DNA of 64,000 nucleotides from Capniomyces stellatus. Taxonomy: Eukaryota > Kickxellomycota > Harpellomycetes > Harpellales > Legeriomycetaceae. The notes under the pieces were generated by a model. It made no database searches. It saw only the letters and a list, made by a program, of their open reading frames with translations, and had not been told where the DNA came from. Shown here one piece after another: positions 32,959 to 44,879 of this stretch (position 1 is the stretch's first letter; every line of letters starts with the position of its first letter). The stretch lies in NCBI GenBank assembly GCA_001661515.1, contig LUVW01000017.1:310001-374000 (forward strand). The letters run 5' to 3'. The position numbers and the translations under genes are program-made.

Positions 32959-34771
32959 CTAGTGCATCCAACTAAGGAATAATTCTGTTATTTTTAGTCT
33001 GCTTTTTTTTATCTCGTGACTGTCACTGCTGGCTTGTGGCAGCAGCTCAGTGTGGTGTGACCCCTCTTTGATTAGTATCACGTTTGGGTAATCTGAGGCT
33101 GTTATTGACGCGTTGTTGTACACGTTATGGGTTACTGATGAAGAGTATATTGGATCGCTTTGGCCATCAACATAAACTGTTCGGTTGTCTATGATTCTAC
33201 TCCCACCAAACTCGGCGTTTAATTGCCCGATTTCTGGGTTTTTTGATTTTAAGCCAAACCACTTTTTGCAGCTTTTCCAGTAATAGTCTACATCTATCCT
33301 TGTTGATCTGAGCGTTATTGTTGAATTGTGATTCTTTGCGCTGGTATGAAACAATCCTAACTCGTTGCATGTTAGCCATAACCATGGTCGCGCACCATGG
33401 GGAGACAGATCGTGGCCCAGATTTCCTCGTGATCTATCGATACTGTTTGGTTTGTCAACACCCTCGTCCCTAAAAGAACTTCTTGAGTAGATATACTCTA
33501 AATACGCCAAAAGACTAGAAACGTGAGATTTTGCATCCTTGAATCTTTTGCACAGCTCATCTACATCACTCATTTGTGTACTAGTTGATGGCTCGCTGTT
33601 CTGGGCCACTGATGTAAACACTGCACTCAGCAGATACAAAAAATCCTCATCATTGATAAGCTCCTCCAACCCAGCAGCCTTCTTGATCTTCTCTTTTGTG
33701 TTGGGACATAGTGGGTCTGCATTGCATTCCAAGGCCAGTGTGGGGTTTGACAAAGGCGCCTTGAAAATGGTATCGATTAGCTCGACAGCCCATGTTAGTT
33801 TTTTGCTACACGGAAACTTTGATACTAATGTCAGGTCACTGTCGTAGTAATCAGCAACAACCTGGACTGGCGCTGAAGATGCATACGCCGCGTCTATCAA
33901 CTCGGGGTACTTATGCCTCATCCACACACCCAGGCTTCCTGAAAAACTAGCACCCGCATAAAACCATTTTGTGCTATTCTTGTTTCCCGGAAATTCGAGC
34001 AAGCTTTGGTGGTTTCTATATTTTTTACTATAATCCTCTAGACGTATCAACTTTATTAAGCTTGCAAAGTCTTCTAGTACTTGGCCAACAGTCAAATATT
34101 TCAGGTTTTCAGTTTCCAGGCTTTTTACAGGGAGAGAGTCCCCAAAATATCGCATCTCCACCAACAGCACCAGTCCGCCCGTCGACTTTATTAAATCCAC
34201 CAAGTAGCCCTGATCAGGCCCATCGACTATTACGCTTGGATGGGCGTGTATCTCTCCGTGGCACACAACTAGTTAAATACCATTCACTTTTTTTTAATAA
34301 AGTCCAACTGTCTGGATGTAAACCAATTGCTACAAAGGTATATATTATAAATTTATACAATAGTGCTAATAATAAAGCTTGAAACTCACACCAAACCGGG
34401 CCTCCTGGCTTATAAAACCCGTCATTCACATAAAATGTCTGGTTAAAATACCCTGTATTGTTGCCAAAATGATCCACTTTCTGGCTAAATTTGTATGGTA
34501 CCAACTGTGAAATGTTCCTATTTGCATCTGGTGGCTCTCTTAAAAGCGAACCCTTGCTTTGTTTAGCCTTTGTTAAGTCCGGCAATGCTGTATTCAAGCT
34601 AAAAGTTGCGAACAGCACAATGGCCAATACAACCACTGCTAGCACAGCACTTGACCGCTTAGGGTGCTTTGCAAACTTTAGTTTGATTGCATGTTTTATT
34701 GTATCTATACCCGTATTATATGTGTTAGGGTAAGGGGTCTCTAAGGGTGAATATATTGCATTTGATGACAT
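32959..34771 (-). CDS. Membrane-anchored S28-family serine peptidase (PRCP/DPP2-like)
   Basis: Two exons, 34771-34390 and 34268-32959, with a 121-bp intron (gtgagt...ctag), encode 563 residues. The join gives GGPVW-F-VCHGEIHAHP, in line with the family block G-G-P-(I/V)-(F/W)-x-x-x-x-x-G-E. A single hydrophobic helix at about residues 42-62 (VLAVVVLAIVLFATF) without cleavage signs suggests a type II signal anchor. The catalytic triad is visible: Ser235 in YAGASFSGSLG, Asp499 in DGQSDPIYSS and His532 or 533 in EGSHHTELL. S28 enzymes cleave after proline (prolylcarboxypeptidase) or remove dipeptides (DPP II), usually in acidic vacuoles or extracellularly; S28 substrate type cannot be told here. 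Several N-glycosylation sequons lie in the lumenal part. The polarity is tail-to-tail with the CMP kinase gene. Confidence 0.92.
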
Positions 34772-35677
34772 TTTATAGCCAGTACACTTGTATTATCACT
34801 GACTGGTGCTTTCAAAATATTACTATGTTTCGCCAAAGTACGCTTGGGCTATACGAGCACCTACCAAAAAGTTTTTAAGTCTTTTTGATTTGCATCTATC
34901 ACTTTTATACCCTGCAAATTCCAAATTGATTATTTCGAAATATTAGCCTACTGTCTTTCCTTAATCTTTTTTTTACTTTTGGGAGTAGTTTGCCCATATT
35001 AATGCTCAAATAGCTAAAAGTTTACATTTTATTTAAACAAATAGTAAAAAAATAAGGCAAACGCGGACAGAAGCAAAAGGGAAAGCAAAAGGGAAAGAGG
35101 GAAAAGGGGGAAAAGGAAAAACGAAGCCATGCGTAGAAACTAGGCCAGCCTTGACTACCAAACTCATGTTAGCTCAGTCTTGTGGATTTCTTCTTTCCAA
35201 TCATTCACGGATGTACAAAGAACCTTTGCATTTGGTTGATTTCTTAAAATATACACAAGTTAGATTTACCTGGTTGATTTTATCGTAGATATGGTTAATA
35301 AGATGGTATGCTACCCAATAAAAGGCGCGGGGTATGATTGTAATTGCTTTGGGATGCGTTCTTTGTAGAAAAATTGTCCGTTTAAAATGGGCATTATGGG
35401 TTGTTGGACATGGCTAGTTTGGTTGGAGTGCAACTCATTTTGATAGAAAAGTTAAATAAATAAAGTGTTGAACAAAAAGGAATCAATGAGCTTTTCTTTC
35501 TTTCTTTTTCGTTAATGTTAATCAATTGTATTAAAGTTGAGGTAGCAGCGTTAGTACTATTCTAAAATCGAAAATATCTACTATTTGTTTTTTTTATCGA
35601 AGGAAAACATCTACTATTTGGAGCAAAGAATAATAAAAGGGAGAAAAATGATTTTTAAAAAAAAATTATTAAGGCGA
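34772..35677. other. Intergenic region
   Basis: Promoter of the S28 peptidase at the left and the 3' UTR of the MCT-like gene at the right. A purine-only tract of about 55 bases, built on AAAAGGGAAAG-like units, lies near 35070-35130. No gene was seen. Confidence 0.5.
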
Positions 35678-37042
35678 TTAGATAGGACCTGTTCGAAGTC
35701 TAGGGATGTTCTTGCGAGAGTATATCCATAAGCATGTCATAAACATTCCTGAGAGGAAGTACATACACGAACCCATTATAATAATGCTGGAATAAGACGT
35801 CCGATTGCCAACCTTATCGAATACCAGTCCAATTGATGGTCCACCAATAACCAGTGCTGAACCAAATGTCAAGTATAAAATTCCGTTTGCCTGGGAAATC
35901 TTTTCGTCGCTATATTGGGCGCTGAGTAAAACGGGACCAAGCGCAAACCCTGTCGTTGCAATGATTCCTAGTACAAGGTAAAACACTACATGAACAGTAA
36001 AGCTTTTGTTTGTGTACCACATCGTCATCATCAGCACAGCTGAGCCGACGTTTGAGAAAATTAGAATATTCATGGGGCCGAGTTTATCTGACAAAAATCC
36101 TGTTAGCAGTCTACTGATGAAAATAGAAGCGCAGAATCCCATAATCAAGTAGTATGCCACGTCGGAGCTTTTACCCAAATCAACTATACTCGCTGGGAAG
36201 TATAGAAGCGGGACATTATAGCCAATCTCCATGCAAAAAGCAAATCCACAAATAAAAAGCATGTAGGGGTCCTTCAGCAGGTTAAAGTCCAGGATCTTTC
36301 TAAGCGGCTTATATGCGGCTCTAGGCTTGAACAAAAGTCCGCCGGTTCCTGTTACCACCAAGTTGATGATCGCCAGTATCCTAAACGCCCAAGCAAATCC
36401 CAATTTATCCAAAGCTTTGGACACAATTAAAACCAGAATAAGTCCACCAATACTGCCGCCAGAGGATACAATGCTCAAGGCCAATGCTCTTCGTTTGTGG
36501 AACCATAAGGATGTGGCTGTTAATGAGCAGTTGATTACAATCGCAGAACCAAATCCAAAAATAACACCTTGTGTCAGTACCAAGTGCCAAATTTCTGTAC
36601 CAAAAGATGCTGCTAGTAGCCCAACACTTCCAACCAACGTCCCTAAAAGAACGGACTTCCTAAGTCCAACAAACGACATAATAGGACCAGCAAGAAGTCC
36701 GCATGCGAGTGTAAATGCTGAAGATATGGTGCTGATCCAGGCAATTTTGGCTGCAGGCTCAGTTAAAAATTTTTCCTTCAAGTAGTGTGTTTGGAAAATT
36801 CCAAACGCCAAAAAACATCCAAAGGACATAAAGTTGTTTAACATACCAGCTACCAATATAACCCATGCATAGCCTACATCCGGTGGTGGTACATTTTCTT
36901 CCCCCTCCTCTCCCCCTTCCTGTTCATTTTTTTCGCTGTGTTCAATGCCTTGGGCAGGCTCTTGTTCCTTTTCTACCATGCTGATGTTTTCTGCCGACAA
37001 GTCGCGGTGCACTTCTTGGGCTTTTTTTATGCCTATTTCCAT
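35678..37042 (-). CDS. Monocarboxylate-transporter-like MFS protein (MCT/Mch family)
   Basis: A single-exon protein of 454 residues. An acidic cytosolic N-terminus (about 55 residues with EEGEENVPPP) precedes the first helix, which carries the MCT-type entry sequence PPDVGYAWVILVAGMLNNF (family: P-D-G-G-W-G-W-x-V). About twelve membrane helices follow, with MFS loops such as FVGLRKSVLLG, FHKRRALALSI, the mid-protein KPRAAYKPLR loop and LSDKLGPMNILI. Fungal members (Mch proteins, Esbp6-like) sit in the plasma or vacuolar membrane; most have no known monocarboxylate activity, so the substrate is open. The start is chosen at 37040-37042; a few further in-frame Met residues follow. Confidence 0.88.
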   Translation of the reverse strand: MEIGIKKAQEVHRDLSAENISMVEKEQEPAQGIEHSEKNEQEGGEEGEENVPPPDVGYAWVILVAGMLNNFMSFGCFLAFGIFQTHYLKEKFLTEPAAKIAWISTISSAFTLACGLLAGPIMSFVGLRKSVLLGTLVGSVGLLAASFGTEIWHLVLTQGVIFGFGSAIVINCSLTATSLWFHKRRALALSIVSSGGSIGGLILVLIVSKALDKLGFAWAFRILAIINLVVTGTGGLLFKPRAAYKPLRKILDFNLLKDPYMLFICGFAFCMEIGYNVPLLYFPASIVDLGKSSDVAYYLIMGFCASIFISRLLTGFLSDKLGPMNILIFSNVGSAVLMMTMWYTNKSFTVHVVFYLVLGIIATTGFALGPVLLSAQYSDEKISQANGILYLTFGSALVIGGPSIGLVFDKVGNRTSYSSIIIMGSCMYFLSGMFMTCLWIYSRKNIPRLRTGPI

Positions 37043-38170
37043 GTCTTTTATATCTGTCTTGTTTTGCTTTACCTTTTGAGTTTTTATTAAATAATTAAGG
37101 TGTATATTCTATCAATGTGTTAAGGTGGAACCAAATACTAAAATGGTATTTAGGTCATGAGTAGTGTGACTGCTTGAAAGAAAAAGAGCAGTCCAAAAAA
37201 CTTACTTGGAACTAATTATTGAAATTTGTCAAAAAAAAATTGTTCAGTCAACCTTAATTAAAACGTAAAATAGACATAAAAAAAAGCTCACAACTAGATT
37301 TAGAAACGCAATATCCTACTACAATAAAAAAATAAAGTTGTGATACTTTATTGGCCAAAACAAGGCAACAAACCCCTTTTATTTATATTTCAAAAGTCGT
37401 GTTAGGAACTTGCTTTGGGCGTGTTCATTTTTATTTTTATTTTTATTTTTATTTTTATTCTTTGCTAATTTTTCCGTTTTAGTATGTTTAATTTAACCAA
37501 CATTTCAATTTAAGCAACGGATATTAATAAGCATTACCAGGTTGGTTCGGATTTTTATTGAAAATGTGCCGCTATTTTTCTTAAATTGTCTTGCCACACT
37601 AAGTTAGTGTATCCAATTCAATTAAAACTATCCAAGCAATAGCTAATTATAGTGTCTAATAATTTTGTTCTTGAAACTCTCTAAAACCTCGTCACTTGGG
37701 CTTTCTCTTTTTTTTTCTTGCATGTGCTTTATTTTATTGAGAAAAATATTTTGGATAACTATTTTGTCAAACTAGCAGTCTAAAAACTATAATTTATCAT
37801 TATTGAAACTTTTTTTATTAGAATAATGTTTATAAAAACAGTGAACAAACTTGAAGAAAGCAAAATACAATTAAAAAGTCTAAAATGAAGTTCGAGGAAA
37901 CCTACAGTTAAATGACTTGGGGGTTTTTTTTAGCAATCTAATAGACCGAATAAAAGAAAAATGTTGATAAGCTTGCCTTTCACATTAACATGGAATGCAC
38001 AACCAATAAGGAAAAACAGCTGATTGTCAAGATGTGCAGGCTAGCGTCATTTGACATTAATATCGAGCGATTAAAGTCTTTAATGAAAATAAAAGGCAAT
38101 GCTGACATGTACATTAAAACGTTTATACAATGGCAATTATCCGAACCGAGCTAAACTTTCCAACCATCTA
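37043..38170. other. Intergenic region with a short ORF and a hexanucleotide repeat
   Basis: AT-rich spacer. An ATTTTT array (five or more copies) occupies 37427-37459. An ATG-started ORF of 54 codons at 37990-38154 (MECTTNKEKQLIVKMCRLAS...) has fairly normal amino-acid composition but no recognised similarity. It runs opposite to the gag-like ORF and ends 16 bp from it. Confidence 0.4.
37427..37459. repeat. (ATTTTT)n microsatellite
   Basis: About five and a half uninterrupted copies of a hexanucleotide in non-coding DNA upstream of the MCT-like gene. Confidence 0.9.
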
Positions 38171-38818
38171 CTATATGCACGTCTTCATGCTATTCTCAAT
38201 TTCAGATATGCGTTTGATTGATACAACTAACCCATCAAAGCTGCAAGACTTTCCGTTTACATCGTTTATTATGTTATTTAGTTTGTCGGCAGTATCCGGT
38301 CCCAAGGAGGTCAATAACAACTCTATCTTTTCTTCTTCGGAAAAGGGCCTCTCTTGTTTGAATATGAGATACTCAAAGTTATGCCAAAAGGACTTGAATT
38401 GCCTGATGGAGGTGCCTTCACTCACCAAATTCTTAAGCTGTATTTTATAAGCCTCAGTATTATCTCTTTCAAAATTGTCGCTTAGCACCTCATTGAACTT
38501 TTTCCAGTTACTTTCTTCGTAAGCTATAGTACTCTTTAATTTTCTCGCTATGTTAGGGCACGAGTATAATGGGAAAAGAGTTGTCTTAAGGGCATCAGTG
38601 CAGTTGGCGGTAATCAAATCGTAAATCAATAAAAACTCTTTCAAGTCGTCACCGGTAAAAAGCGGTGCTCCAGGAACACCAGGCATCAAAAAAGGCAAGC
38701 CTGGTTTAGTTGATGATTCGGACTCCAGCTTGACCTCGCTAAAGTCTTCTTGGTCCCCCGAGTTAAACTCCATTTGTCGTAGTGATATTTTGATGTTGAT
38801 TGGTGGTAAGTTTGCCAC
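38171..38818 (-). CDS. Orphan gag-like protein (Ty3-type retrotransposon capsid domain)
   Basis: An intact 215-codon ORF without in-frame stops. The central part has the pattern of Ty3/gypsy-type gag: PLFTGDDLKEFLLIYDLI, then LYSCPNIARKLKSTI, W-K-K-F-N-E-V-L-x-D-N-F and FKSFWHNFEYLI, and finally a KIELLLTSLGPDTADKL helix. No CCHC zinc knuckle, protease, reverse transcriptase or integrase follows on either side, and no LTRs were spotted. It may be the 5' stump of a dead element or a retained, possibly domesticated, gag. The intact frame slightly favours recent insertion or selection. Its start at 38816-38818 follows a 0.9 kb AT-rich spacer. Confidence 0.6.
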   Translation of the reverse strand: MANLPPINIKISLRQMEFNSGDQEDFSEVKLESESSTKPGLPFLMPGVPGAPLFTGDDLKEFLLIYDLITANCTDALKTTLFPLYSCPNIARKLKSTIAYEESNWKKFNEVLSDNFERDNTEAYKIQLKNLVSEGTSIRQFKSFWHNFEYLIFKQERPFSEEEKIELLLTSLGPDTADKLNNIINDVNGKSCSFDGLVVSIKRISEIENSMKTCI

Positions 38819-39681
38819 CCAACTTCTCGATATTATGAAGTGGATTTTGCAGTATCTTTAGTGGTGATGTCACGGGTGCGTGTTGCTTTTGTTGTTTTTG
38901 ATCTCCTAAAATGGCGGAAAGAAAAACGTACAGTTTTAAACAATGTATTCAAAGTACGATGTGCTTTTAAAAATACAAATAAAAAAATATATATTAAAGG
39001 GGGGGGGGGAGGTGAGAGTGGAAGAAACGAAAGAAAGAAAGAAAAAAAGAGCAAGCTGACCATCTAAACTAAAAGCGAGCTAAATTATTTGTTGGAGTTG
39101 GATATATCTGGTTGCCTGAAAAAGAAATCTTTGTTTACACAACGAAATCTATTAAAGAAAAGAAATTCAGAAAACAAAGAAAAAAAATCAAAAGATGATT
39201 TGACCTGCTATATTTATCAACAATACAAATTGGACTGGCGTTATATGCATGCTATTGGTCTGCTGAACAACAATTTTGGTTGTCAAATACTGGGATTTTA
39301 ATAAACAAAAAGGTAAATTGCAATTGAAATCAGTATCAAGCAAGCAAAACAAAAGAAAGAGAAGAAAGTTAAAAAAATATATTTGATTTCAATAAAAAAT
39401 GGGAGTGAAACAATTGAAAATTTCAAAAGTTTCGAATAAAATATAAAGTGAAGAAAATCCAAAACCAACTGGAGATGATTTAAATAAAATATTCAATGAA
39501 GAGAATAAAGACGGAATTATCGCTTGAGTGTAAAGGATTAAATCAAAAGAATACAAACGGGGATTCCAATTAAAATAAATAAATAGAGTTTATATGACAT
39601 TTGGAAAAGGATGTATTGTAGTGAATGAAAAATAGGGTAGCGACGGAGTAAAACGATAATAGTATTAGGATAAGACCAAGC
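38819..39681. other. Intergenic region
   Basis: AT-rich with a G run at about 38999-39010 and a purine-rich stretch after it. A 70-codon frame at 39089-39301 begins with TTG and is Lys-rich; I do not call it. The right end is the leader of the ABC transporter gene. Confidence 0.45.
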
Positions 39682-42600
39682 ATGCAAAATATATTTGAGC
39701 AAGGAAAGCATGCGCTGGTGTTATTAGATATGACTAAATGTCCAAATCCTGAGGGCTGGGGGCCGTTCGGGGGCGCAGAATTGCTGGACTTTACAATATG
39801 TTTCGAGTATTTGTGGATGTTGCTACCGGTTCAGATTACTTTTGGGGCGCTTGGGCTCTATATGATTAACAAGCTTGGTAAAAAGAAGGAAACACGACAA
39901 GCTGACAGATTCAGAAACAGAGCATTTGTCAGAAATGTAATATAGCGGATGCGTTATTAAATATGTAATATGAGTTGTGGTAGAGATATAGTTGGTGATA
40001 TTGGTGCGGTATACAGACAATAGTAAAAAAAAGCGGATTGATGCAATACGACTTTTATAGCAGCTTGTTTTGGTGTTGATTGTGATGAGCTTGTTCAAGG
40101 GGATGTATTGGTTGGAGAGCGGCAATCAGGGGTATTCGTTGAACGCACTGGGGCTAATTCAGTTCGGTGAGGTGATTACACTTTTGGTCATTTTGAGGGC
40201 ACAAGTTCTTGGGGATAAAAGAAGTAGGTATGCGTCAAGAGTTCATCAATTCTACTGGTTGTTTACGATACTAGTTAAGATGGCCACTGCGCATACAATG
40301 ATAAGGCAGGATGGGTATGTAGCTAGTTGGTTCAAGCTGGTCTTCCTGATAGCAGAAATTCTCGTTCCGGGGATACTGATGTACTTGGAAATTAAGAAGG
40401 TAGAAAGAGAAGGGTATATCAGAGTGGGTGAGGAGGAAGAGCAGGGGGATGGGGATGGGGATGGGGATGGGGATGAGGTTGACGAGAAGTTGGAGCGTAG
40501 TAAAGAGGAGACATCGAATATATTTTCGATGTTGATGTACTGGTGGATGAACCCAATGATCAAGCTGGGACACGAGAGGGAGTTGAAAAGCGAGGATATG
40601 TTTGAGCTGCCAAGAGAGTACCAAACAAGAGAGGCATCAAGAAGGTTTTGGAGGAAGTGGGAGGAAGAAAGGGCGGCAGAAAGGGACAGTGTGTTTTGGG
40701 GATTGGTGAGAACGTACGGGGCGAGCTATGGGGTTGCAGGGGGGTTAAAGTTAGTTTCAGACAGCTTGCAGTTTGTACAGCCAGTGATGCTGAAGCTGCT
40801 GATTGAGTTTGTAAAGTCGCAGGGCAGCGAGAAGAAGATGCCATACTCGTATGGGTATTACTACTGCGTGGTAATGCTAGTTTCGTCGATAGTTCAAACG
40901 TTTATCTCGCAGCAGTACTTTGACTTGGTAACGCTAACGGGGATTGGGGTGCGAACGGGGCTTTCAACGGCGATTTACAAGAAGACGATGCTGATGTCGC
41001 CAAATGCGAGATCGCAGCATACAACGGGGTATATATTGAACAGGATGTCGATTGACACGCAGAAAATAGCAGGTAGTATGAGATATGGACACGTGATTTG
41101 GTCAGCGCCGTTCCAAATAGCAATGGCGCTGTACCTGCTGTTTGACGTGCTTGGGTGGACGACGTGTGTTGGGGTGGTGGTTATGATTGTAGTGATTCCG
41201 GTGAATACGCGGGTGTCTAGGCGGTTGAAGGAGATCCAGAGGGTAAAGATGAGTAATAGAGATACACGGCTGAGGCTAGTTGAGGAATCGCTGAGCTGTG
41301 TGAAAATCATCAAGCTGTACGCGTGGGAAAAACAGTTTCTGGAGAGAATTAGAAGGGTGAGAAACGGGCAGGAGATAGCGACTTTGAAGGTGTATGCGGC
41401 GAACCTTGGCTACTCGAATCTGGTAGTGACTATTGGGCCACTGCTGGTTTCACTGGCGACGTTTGCGGCGTATATTTTGTTGGATGGGGAAACAAAGGGG
41501 CCATTGGACTCAAAGCTGATTTTTGTGTCGTTGTCGTTGTTTAATATATTGAGGTCGCCGTTGAAATCGCTTCCAAGCGTCATCACCAACCTCACAGCAG
41601 CATCGGTCTGTTTAAAGAGGATCAAGGAGTATCTGGTATGTGACGAGATCAGCAACAAAGGGATTCAACGGCTGGAACATACCAGAGGAAATGGCAATGG
41701 TAATAAGGGTGGAACTACAAAGGAAACCCTGATCAAAATCAGTGGAGGAGAATTTTACTGGGACTCTGGATTGTGTTCAACAACCAAGCCAACGCTTGGA
41801 AATATAAACCTGCATGTGGAGAGCAACGAGCTGATGGCAATAGTGGGCCGGGTGGGGAGCGGGAAATCATCGTTGGTATCAGCGATTCTTGGAGAAATGC
41901 ACATGGAAAAGGGGGATTTGATGACAAAGGGATCGATTGCGTACGCAGCACAGCAGCCGTGGATTATGAACGCAACGGTGCGGGAAAACATTGTGTTTGG
42001 GTTCAAGTACGACAAGGAGTTTTACGAAAAGACGATTTATGTGTGTGCGCTTGAGCCGGATATAGCAATGCTACCCAACGGAGATATGACGGAGATAGGA
42101 GAGAGGGGGATAAACTTGTCAGGGGGACAGAAGGCGAGGCTTTCATTGGCCAGAGCAGTGTACGCCCGGGCAGATATTTACCTGTTTGACGACACACTAG
42201 CAGCAGTAGACTCGCACGTTGGGGAGCATTTGTTTGAGAATGTGATTGGACCAAACGGAATTCTGAAGAACAGGTGCAGAGTTTTGGTGACAAATGCGAT
42301 CCCGTACCTCTCGAAATGCGACTCGGTTGCTCTACTGAAGGACGGGGTGGTTGAGGAGATTGGAACATTTGGGGATCTGAACAGTAAGGGAGGGTTGCTT
42401 ACGGCGTTGGTAAGAGACTTTGGCAGCGGTGCGGGGGAGAGTGGGCAGGAAGTTTTGGAAAAGGGACTCGATGAAAACTTGGCGAATTTGAGCAGCTCGG
42501 GTAGAAACTCGGGTAGCAGCTCGGGTAGTAGGGAAGAGGGTAGTAGGGAAGAGGATGGGGAAGAGGATGGGGAAGAGGATGGGGAAGAAGATGGGGAAGA

Positions 42601-44554
42601 AGAAGAGGAAGATGCCTGTTTGGTAGAGTACAATGACGTGACCAAAGTAGATCAAACATCTTTCAAGCGAGTGTCGACATCAACGCTCCCAAGAGCAAGC
42701 ATCAGGCCATACACCCACACATCATCATCGGCACCAAACGAGCCAGAATTGGTGTTGGATGCGTTGGGTTCTGGGCAGCTGATAACAACTGAAGTGTCGG
42801 AAACGGGAAAGGTGGATATGAGGATATACAAAGAGTACTTTAGGTCGTGTGGGGTATGGTCAGTTATGTTGTTTTTGGTTTCGATTATTTTGAACAACAG
42901 CGCATCAACTGCCAGTGCAGGCTGGCTGAAGCTTTGGGCTGATGATTCCAAATCAGGCACGCCAAACAACGCCTACTACCTGACAGGATACGCGGTGTTT
43001 GGGTGTTTTATCAGTTTCTTTGTGGTTTTAAGAACGTATGTTTTGTGGGCTGGATGTGCTGTTAACAGTGCAAAAGTCAGTCACGAAAAGATGCTAACGT
43101 CAGTGTTTAACAGTCCAATGTCATTTTTCGACACCACGCCGGTTGGCAGACTGGTCAACAGGTTTAGCAAGGATTTAAACGTCGTGGATGAAGATTTGCC
43201 GAGCTCGATAATGTCTTGGTTGCAAGTTTTGCTGCAGATGTTGTTTAGCATGCTAGCTATCATTTTTTCTCTGCCCATGTTTCTGCTGGTTTCTGTCCCA
43301 ATGACTGCCATTTACCTCCGACTGCAGAATACCTTTTTGAAGGTAAGCAGAAGCTTGAAAAGATTAAACTCGGTTTCCAGGTCTCCCATATACCAGCAGT
43401 TCCAAGAAACCCTTGACGGAGTCCCAACGATCAGGGCATACAGGCAGAACAGCAGGTTTATCTACGACAACATCACCAAAATCGACACCAACCAAAAGTC
43501 CATTTACGCCTACCTGGGACTAAACAGGTGGATTGCCATCAGACTTGAAATCATGTCTGCCACAATGGTTTTTTTCATTGCCATCATCTGCGTCCACCTC
43601 AGCCAATCCGCGGAATCTATGGATGCTTCAACCTTGGGGCTGTGTATAACCTATGCACTCAGCATCACTCAATCGCTCAAGCGGTGCATACGAGTGTATT
43701 GCCAGATGGAAATAGACGTTATTTCGCTTGAAAGAATGGACGAGTACTCCAACCTCCGCCCAGAAGCACCCTACACAATACCCGACTCAAACCTCGACGA
43801 AAAATGGCCACAGCACGGCAAGGTCGAGTTTATTGACTACAGCGTCAAGTACCGCGAAGAGCTTGACTGCGTTTTAAAGGACATCAATGCAACTATTAAG
43901 CAGAACGAAAAGGTTGGTGTTGTTGGCCGAACCGGTGCTGGAAAATCAAGTCTCACCCTCGCCCTCTTCAGAATCATCGAGGCCAGCCAAGGTCGCATTT
44001 GCATTGACGGTGTTGATATTTCTAAAATTGGACTCTACGACTTGAGGTCCAGAATCTCTATAATCCCCCAGGACCCAATTCTGTTCTCTGGCTCAGTCAG
44101 GTTCAACCTTGACCCAAGCAGAGAGTCACCCAGCAGCTCCACAGCACACAGCGATGACTCTGACCTGTGGCGGGCATTGGAACTCGTCAACCTGAAACCG
44201 TACATCCAGTCGCTTGATGGTCAGCTAGATGCTGTTGTCCAGCAAGGTGGCTCAAACTTTAGCGTTGGCCAGAGACAACTGGTCTGTCTCGCAAGAGCTC
44301 TGGTCCGAAACTCCAAAATCATTATTATGGATGAGGCTACTGCCGCAATTGACCCTGAAACCGACCACATCATCCAACAAACCATTCGCTCACAGTTTAA
44401 AAACAATACCATCATCACTATTGCCCACAGACTCAACACCATAATGGATTCCGATAGAATCCTGGTTTTGTCTAATGGAAAAGTCGTCGAGTTTGATTCC
44501 CCTGCCGCCTTGCTCAGTGACCCAAACAGCGCTTTTTCTGGTTTTGTACATTAA
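39682..44554 (+). CDS. Full-length MRP-type ABC transporter (ABCC subfamily, Ycf1/MRP1-like)
   Basis: Exons 39682-39936 and 40061-44554 (124-bp intron, phase 0) give 1582 residues. The protein has an N-terminal TMD0, an L0 linker (SNIFSMLMYWWMNPMIKLG), then TMD1-NBD1-TMD2-NBD2. NBD1 shows Walker A GRVGSGKSS (about residue 683), signature LSGGQKARLSLARAVY (about 771) and Walker B LFDDTLAAVD with the Asp that replaces the catalytic Glu in MRPs. NBD2 has Walker A GRTGAGKSSL (about 1375), signature FSVGQRQLVCLARAL (about 1485) and IIMDEATAAIDPETD. The linker after NBD1 is a strongly acidic EEDGEEDG repeat. ABCC pumps export glutathione, glucuronate or other conjugates across vacuolar or plasma membranes; the location here is unknown. 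The acceptor TAGCAG is a tandem NAGNAG site, so a Gln may be optional at the junction. Confidence 0.95.
42525..42612 (+). repeat. Acidic 12-bp minisatellite in the ABC transporter linker
   Basis: Four or five copies of gaggatggggaa (12 bp, encoding EDGE) preceded by three copies of a Gly-Ser-Arg-type unit. They lie in the cytosolic linker between NBD1 and TMD2. A similar gatggg hexamer array encodes GDGDGD in the L0 region near 40446-40473. Confidence 0.85.
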
Positions 44555-44879
44555 ATTCAAAATATCATCTTAACAAATTCACTTTTTTTTTTTTTAATTG
44601 AATTTTTATTATTATTTAATTGAATTAAATTGAATTTTTTTTATACTCACTTTGCAAACCTTTTGCTCTTTAAATCTACATTAATTCAGAAAAATTAGCA
44701 ATTTAAAAAAATAAAGTCCAAACCCCTCATATATTTATACTCATTTTCCTTGGCTTTAGAGTGTCACAATAATCGAGGTTCTGTATAATACCAACTATTC
44801 AACTATCAATTTAAACAACAACATAAGAGTAAAACAAAAAAAAAACAAAAAAAAATAGAACTCGCTGTCTGTACATACA
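44555..44879. other. Short intergenic region
   Basis: ABC transporter 3' UTR and promoter of the Asn-rich gene. It contains a TTGAATTTTTATTATTATTT-like AT stretch and long A runs just before the next ATG. No gene. Confidence 0.5.

Noticed and set aside
35070..35130. Polypurine tract as a possible retroelement priming site
   Set aside because: No LTR follows it and no element body precedes it.
37990..38154. 54-codon ATG ORF next to the gag-like gene
   Set aside because: No similarity and no regulatory context; length is within chance for this base composition.
39089..39301. 70-codon Lys-rich frame
   Set aside because: TTG start and homopolymer-driven composition.
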